This document shows, piece by piece, positions 23,655 through 25,561 of a stretch of DNA of 25,561 nt (within the stretch, counting starts at the first letter, position 1; each line of letters begins with the position of its first letter). The DNA lies in contig PSRL01000129.1 in assembly GCA_003176035.1 (NCBI GenBank), positions 1 to 25,561 on the forward strand, written 5' to 3'. The notes under the pieces are model-generated. The model saw only the letters and a list, made by a program, of their open reading frames with translations, made no database searches and was not told where the DNA came from. The stretch comes from Verrucomicrobiota bacterium. GTDB taxonomy: Bacteria; Verrucomicrobiota; Verrucomicrobiia; Chthoniobacterales; Xiphinematobacteraceae. A program made the translations under genes and the position numbers.

Positions 23655-24817
23655 ATTTTTTACTTCAGCCGGGGCCTTTTTTAGTTTGGACCTCTTTGCT
23701 CAAATCCATGGTCTTCCTAGGAGTTGTCCTCTTTCTCGTTTCCTATACTGTGTATGCTGAGCGCAAAGTCAGCGCATTTATTCAAGATCGGATCGGCCCC
23801 AATCGCGTGGGCCTTCCGTTGACCAATCTGCCTTTCTGGGGGTTGGGACAACCCATTGCCGACGCTCTCAAATTGCTACTGAAAGAAAATTTCATTCCTG
23901 CCTCAGCAAACAAATTCTTCTATTACATTGCGCCCAAGCTGACGATGGTTCCGCCCATCCTCATCCTTGCCGTGCTTCCGTTTGGCAGTACTCTTTTCGG
24001 GCAAAAAATGGTCGTAGCGGACCTAAATATTGGCATTCTTTACGTCTTTGCCATTTCTTCTTTAAGCGTCTACGGAATTGTCTTAGCAGGATGGGCGTCC
24101 AATTCCAAATATCCCTTCTTAGGAGGCATTCGCTCCAGCGCACAAATGATTTCCTACGAACTGGCCTTAGGACTCTCCGTGATTCCCATTTTTTTGATGA
24201 TGGGTTCACTGAGCCTGCCCCAGATCGTAGAATACCAAGTAAAACATGGTTGGACGATTGCACCCTGGTGGCCGGAAGGTTTTTCGGTCCATCTCTTGCT
24301 GCAAAAAAATTTCCACGCTGTGTGGGATTCTTTTGTAGACGGATTTTCTCTCAGAAAAGTGGTACTTGGGCTACTGATGTCAGTATCTTTTTTAATTTTC
24401 ACCGTCGGAATGCTCGCTGAGACCAACCGTCTTCCTTTTGATCTGCCCGAAGCTGAGCAGGAACTTGTTGGCGGATATCATACTGAATATTCCTCAATGG
24501 GGTTCGCACTTTTTTTTCTCGGCGAATACGCCGCAATGATTGCCGGAGCAGGAGTCATTGTCACCCTTTTCCTGGGTGGGTGGAGTCTTCCTTTCATCCC
24601 GGATGGCAGCCAGGGAATGATTTGGGGGATTGTGAATATACTCACCTTCTTTGCCAAAGTGGCGGCAATTCTTTTTTTATTTATCTGGATCAGGTGGACA
24701 TTACCCCGTTTTCGCTATGATCAGTTGATGAAATTAGGGTGGTATTATCTCTTTGAAATTGCATTGGTGAATATTTTCCTTACTGCGTTTATATTGGCAT
24801 ATTGGAAGCAGAATTAA
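23651..24817 (+). CDS. nuoH: NADH-quinone oxidoreductase subunit H
   Basis: NuoH is the membrane subunit of complex I that forms much of the quinone pocket next to the peripheral arm. The 388-residue, strongly hydrophobic protein has about eight or nine predicted membrane helices. The family blocks are visible: YAERKVSAFIQDRIGPNRVG near the N-terminus, GQPIADALKLLLKE, SKYPFLGGIRSSAQMISYE, and EQELVGGYHTEYSSMGFALF. It is somewhat longer than many bacterial NuoH proteins. Part of the extra length is a loop around residues 190-230 (QVKHGWTIAPWWPEGF onward). ATG at 23651 overlaps the nuoG stop (ATGA), and nuoI follows after 14 bp, so the genes are an operon. Confidence 0.97.
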   Translation: MNFLLQPGPFLVWTSLLKSMVFLGVVLFLVSYTVYAERKVSAFIQDRIGPNRVGLPLTNLPFWGLGQPIADALKLLLKENFIPASANKFFYYIAPKLTMVPPILILAVLPFGSTLFGQKMVVADLNIGILYVFAISSLSVYGIVLAGWASNSKYPFLGGIRSSAQMISYELALGLSVIPIFLMMGSLSLPQIVEYQVKHGWTIAPWWPEGFSVHLLLQKNFHAVWDSFVDGFSLRKVVLGLLMSVSFLIFTVGMLAETNRLPFDLPEAEQELVGGYHTEYSSMGFALFFLGEYAAMIAGAGVIVTLFLGGWSLPFIPDGSQGMIWGIVNILTFFAKVAAILFLFIWIRWTLPRFRYDQLMKLGWYYLFEIALVNIFLTAFILAYWKQN

Positions 24818-24831
24818 TTTAACATATTTAT

Positions 24832-25362
24832 ATGGCCCTTACTGTCCGACGCCCACAATTGACTTTCTCCGAGAAATTGTTTTTGCCTGCCATTCTGGCA
24901 GGATTGATGATCACTTGGAGGCATTTTAAAAATTCAGTCTTTGGAAAGACTCGAATTACCATGGAGTATCCTGAGCAACGCTGGGATTCTCAATTGCCAC
25001 TGTATTATCGAGGTGCTCCAACTTTGGTTACCGACGAGTGGGGGAAAGGCAGGTGTGTAGCTTGCCAGCTCTGCGAGTTCATTTGTCCACCCCAAGCCAT
25101 CTCTATTCAACCCGAAGAAATTCCAGCTGGAGATCCTTGGGCTCAGGCGGAAAAACGTCCAAAGGAATTCAACATTGATATGATTCGTTGCATTTACTGC
25201 GGTCTCTGTGAGGAAGTCTGTCCGGAACAGGCAATTTTTTTGAGGAAGGATTATTCCTTTACCAGCTATTCGCGAGGCGAAATGATTCATAACAAAAAAA
25301 GACTTTATGAACTGGGTGGGGTGATGAAGGGGCTGATATTCAAATGGAATAAGAAAAAATAA
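24832..25362 (+). CDS. nuoI: NADH-quinone oxidoreductase subunit I
   Basis: NuoI is the ferredoxin-like subunit carrying clusters N6a and N6b that lead electrons towards N2. Two complete C-x2-C-x2-C-x3-C motifs are present: C75, C78, C81, C85 (CVACQLCEFICP) and C120, C123, C126, C130 (CIYCGLCEEVCP). The N-terminus contains a short amphipathic or membrane-associated helix (LFLPAILAGLMITW, about 16-29), usual for this subunit. The 176-residue length is normal. ATG at 24832 follows nuoH by 14 bp, in an AT-rich spacer without a Shine-Dalgarno sequence. nuoJ follows after 17 bp. Confidence 0.97.
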   Translation: MALTVRRPQLTFSEKLFLPAILAGLMITWRHFKNSVFGKTRITMEYPEQRWDSQLPLYYRGAPTLVTDEWGKGRCVACQLCEFICPPQAISIQPEEIPAGDPWAQAEKRPKEFNIDMIRCIYCGLCEEVCPEQAIFLRKDYSFTSYSRGEMIHNKKRLYELGGVMKGLIFKWNKKK

Positions 25363-25379
25363 TCCGGAGCGATTCATTT

Positions 25380-25561
25380 ATGCGTCTACTCCTTTTCTGG
25401 TTGTTTTCCGTTCTCATGTTGGCTTTTGCATTCGGGATTGTTACCTCGCGCAATACAGTAATTAGCGCGATGAATTTGGTGGTGTCCTTCATATTCCTCG
25501 CCTGTCTTTTTTTTACATTGGACGCTTTTTTTATCGGGATTGCCCAGATCCTGATTTATGC
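25380..25561 (+). CDS. nuoJ: NADH-quinone oxidoreductase subunit J (partial, cut at window end)
   Basis: The first 60 codons of a hydrophobic protein begin at ATG 25380-25382 and run off the window. The reading starts MRLLLFWLFSVLMLAFAFGI and continues VTSRNTVISAMNLVVSFI, then an aromatic-rich helix ending FFIGIAQILIYA. This matches the usual NuoJ start (first membrane helix, xRNPVxSAL-like turn, second helix, AxFxxxxQxxxYxG). It follows nuoI by 17 bp in the normal nuo order. A weak cggag lies about 12 bases before the start, the only hint of a Shine-Dalgarno sequence in the window. The rest of the nuo operon is expected beyond the edge. Confidence 0.9.
   Translation, partial: MRLLLFWLFSVLMLAFAFGIVTSRNTVISAMNLVVSFIFLACLFFTLDAFFIGIAQILIY

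Noticed and set aside
1..25561. tRNA, rRNA, CRISPR array, insertion sequence or prophage genes
   Set aside because: I saw no T-loop-like ggttcgaatcc with a matching acceptor stem, no regularly spaced repeats, no transposase or integrase frame, and no phage structural gene.

Overview
The window looks like a chromosomal segment of a Gram-negative bacterium of moderate GC. It carries a Kdo hydroxylase, so Kdo-type lipopolysaccharide is likely, together with bacterial type II fatty-acid and phospholipid genes and a proton-pumping NADH dehydrogenase. The gene mix and the small lineage-type proteins (zinc ribbon, coiled-coil plus winged-helix) fit the Verrucomicrobiota/PVC group best. That placement is an inference from impression, not a database result. 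Almost no gene has a recognisable Shine-Dalgarno sequence.

Layout. (1) 12-2977, minus strand: a run read from aat (Leu/Phe-tRNA-protein transferase) through a single-domain Hpt phosphotransfer protein and a Kdo hydroxylase to a family-4 uracil-DNA glycosylase. (2) 2978-3424: a divergent intergenic region with a doubtful small ORF and a 16-bp direct repeat. (3) 3425-9138, plus strand: guaA-coaD-yceD(DUF177)-rpmF-plsX-fabH-tatD. The first genes overlap or nearly abut, and the run links GMP, CoA, ribosome and membrane-lipid synthesis. (4) 9139-10480: a low-density accessory patch with a possible 67-codon ORF, a zinc-ribbon protein, a winged-helix protein, a CTAG cluster, a C9 tract and an 11-bp direct repeat. 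(5) 10481-12327: an Sfp/AcpT-type phosphopantetheinyl transferase and an RhlE-like RNA helicase. (6) 12447-21890: one uninterrupted giant gene of 3147 codons. (7) 22002 to the end: nuoG-nuoH-nuoI-nuoJ of NADH dehydrogenase, with nuoJ cut by the window edge.

The most interesting object is the giant gene. I read it as a previously unassigned modular toxin-like protein with the architecture of large clostridial-type toxins. It has a long N-terminal helical/repeat region (possible cargo), then a clan-CD/C80-like cysteine protease motif (His1602 in GHG, Cys1637 after a hydrophobic strand), a hydrophobic glycine-rich putative pore/translocation segment (about 1885-2050), and a long beta-rich C-terminus with recurring xDPxTGx-type units and a probable duplicated module. 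There is no Sec signal and no recognisable glucosyltransferase motif. A nearly perfect 14-bp stem-loop ends 11 nt before its start codon, a likely regulatory element. The toxin assignment rests on motif order and spacing seen by eye and needs profile and structure comparison.
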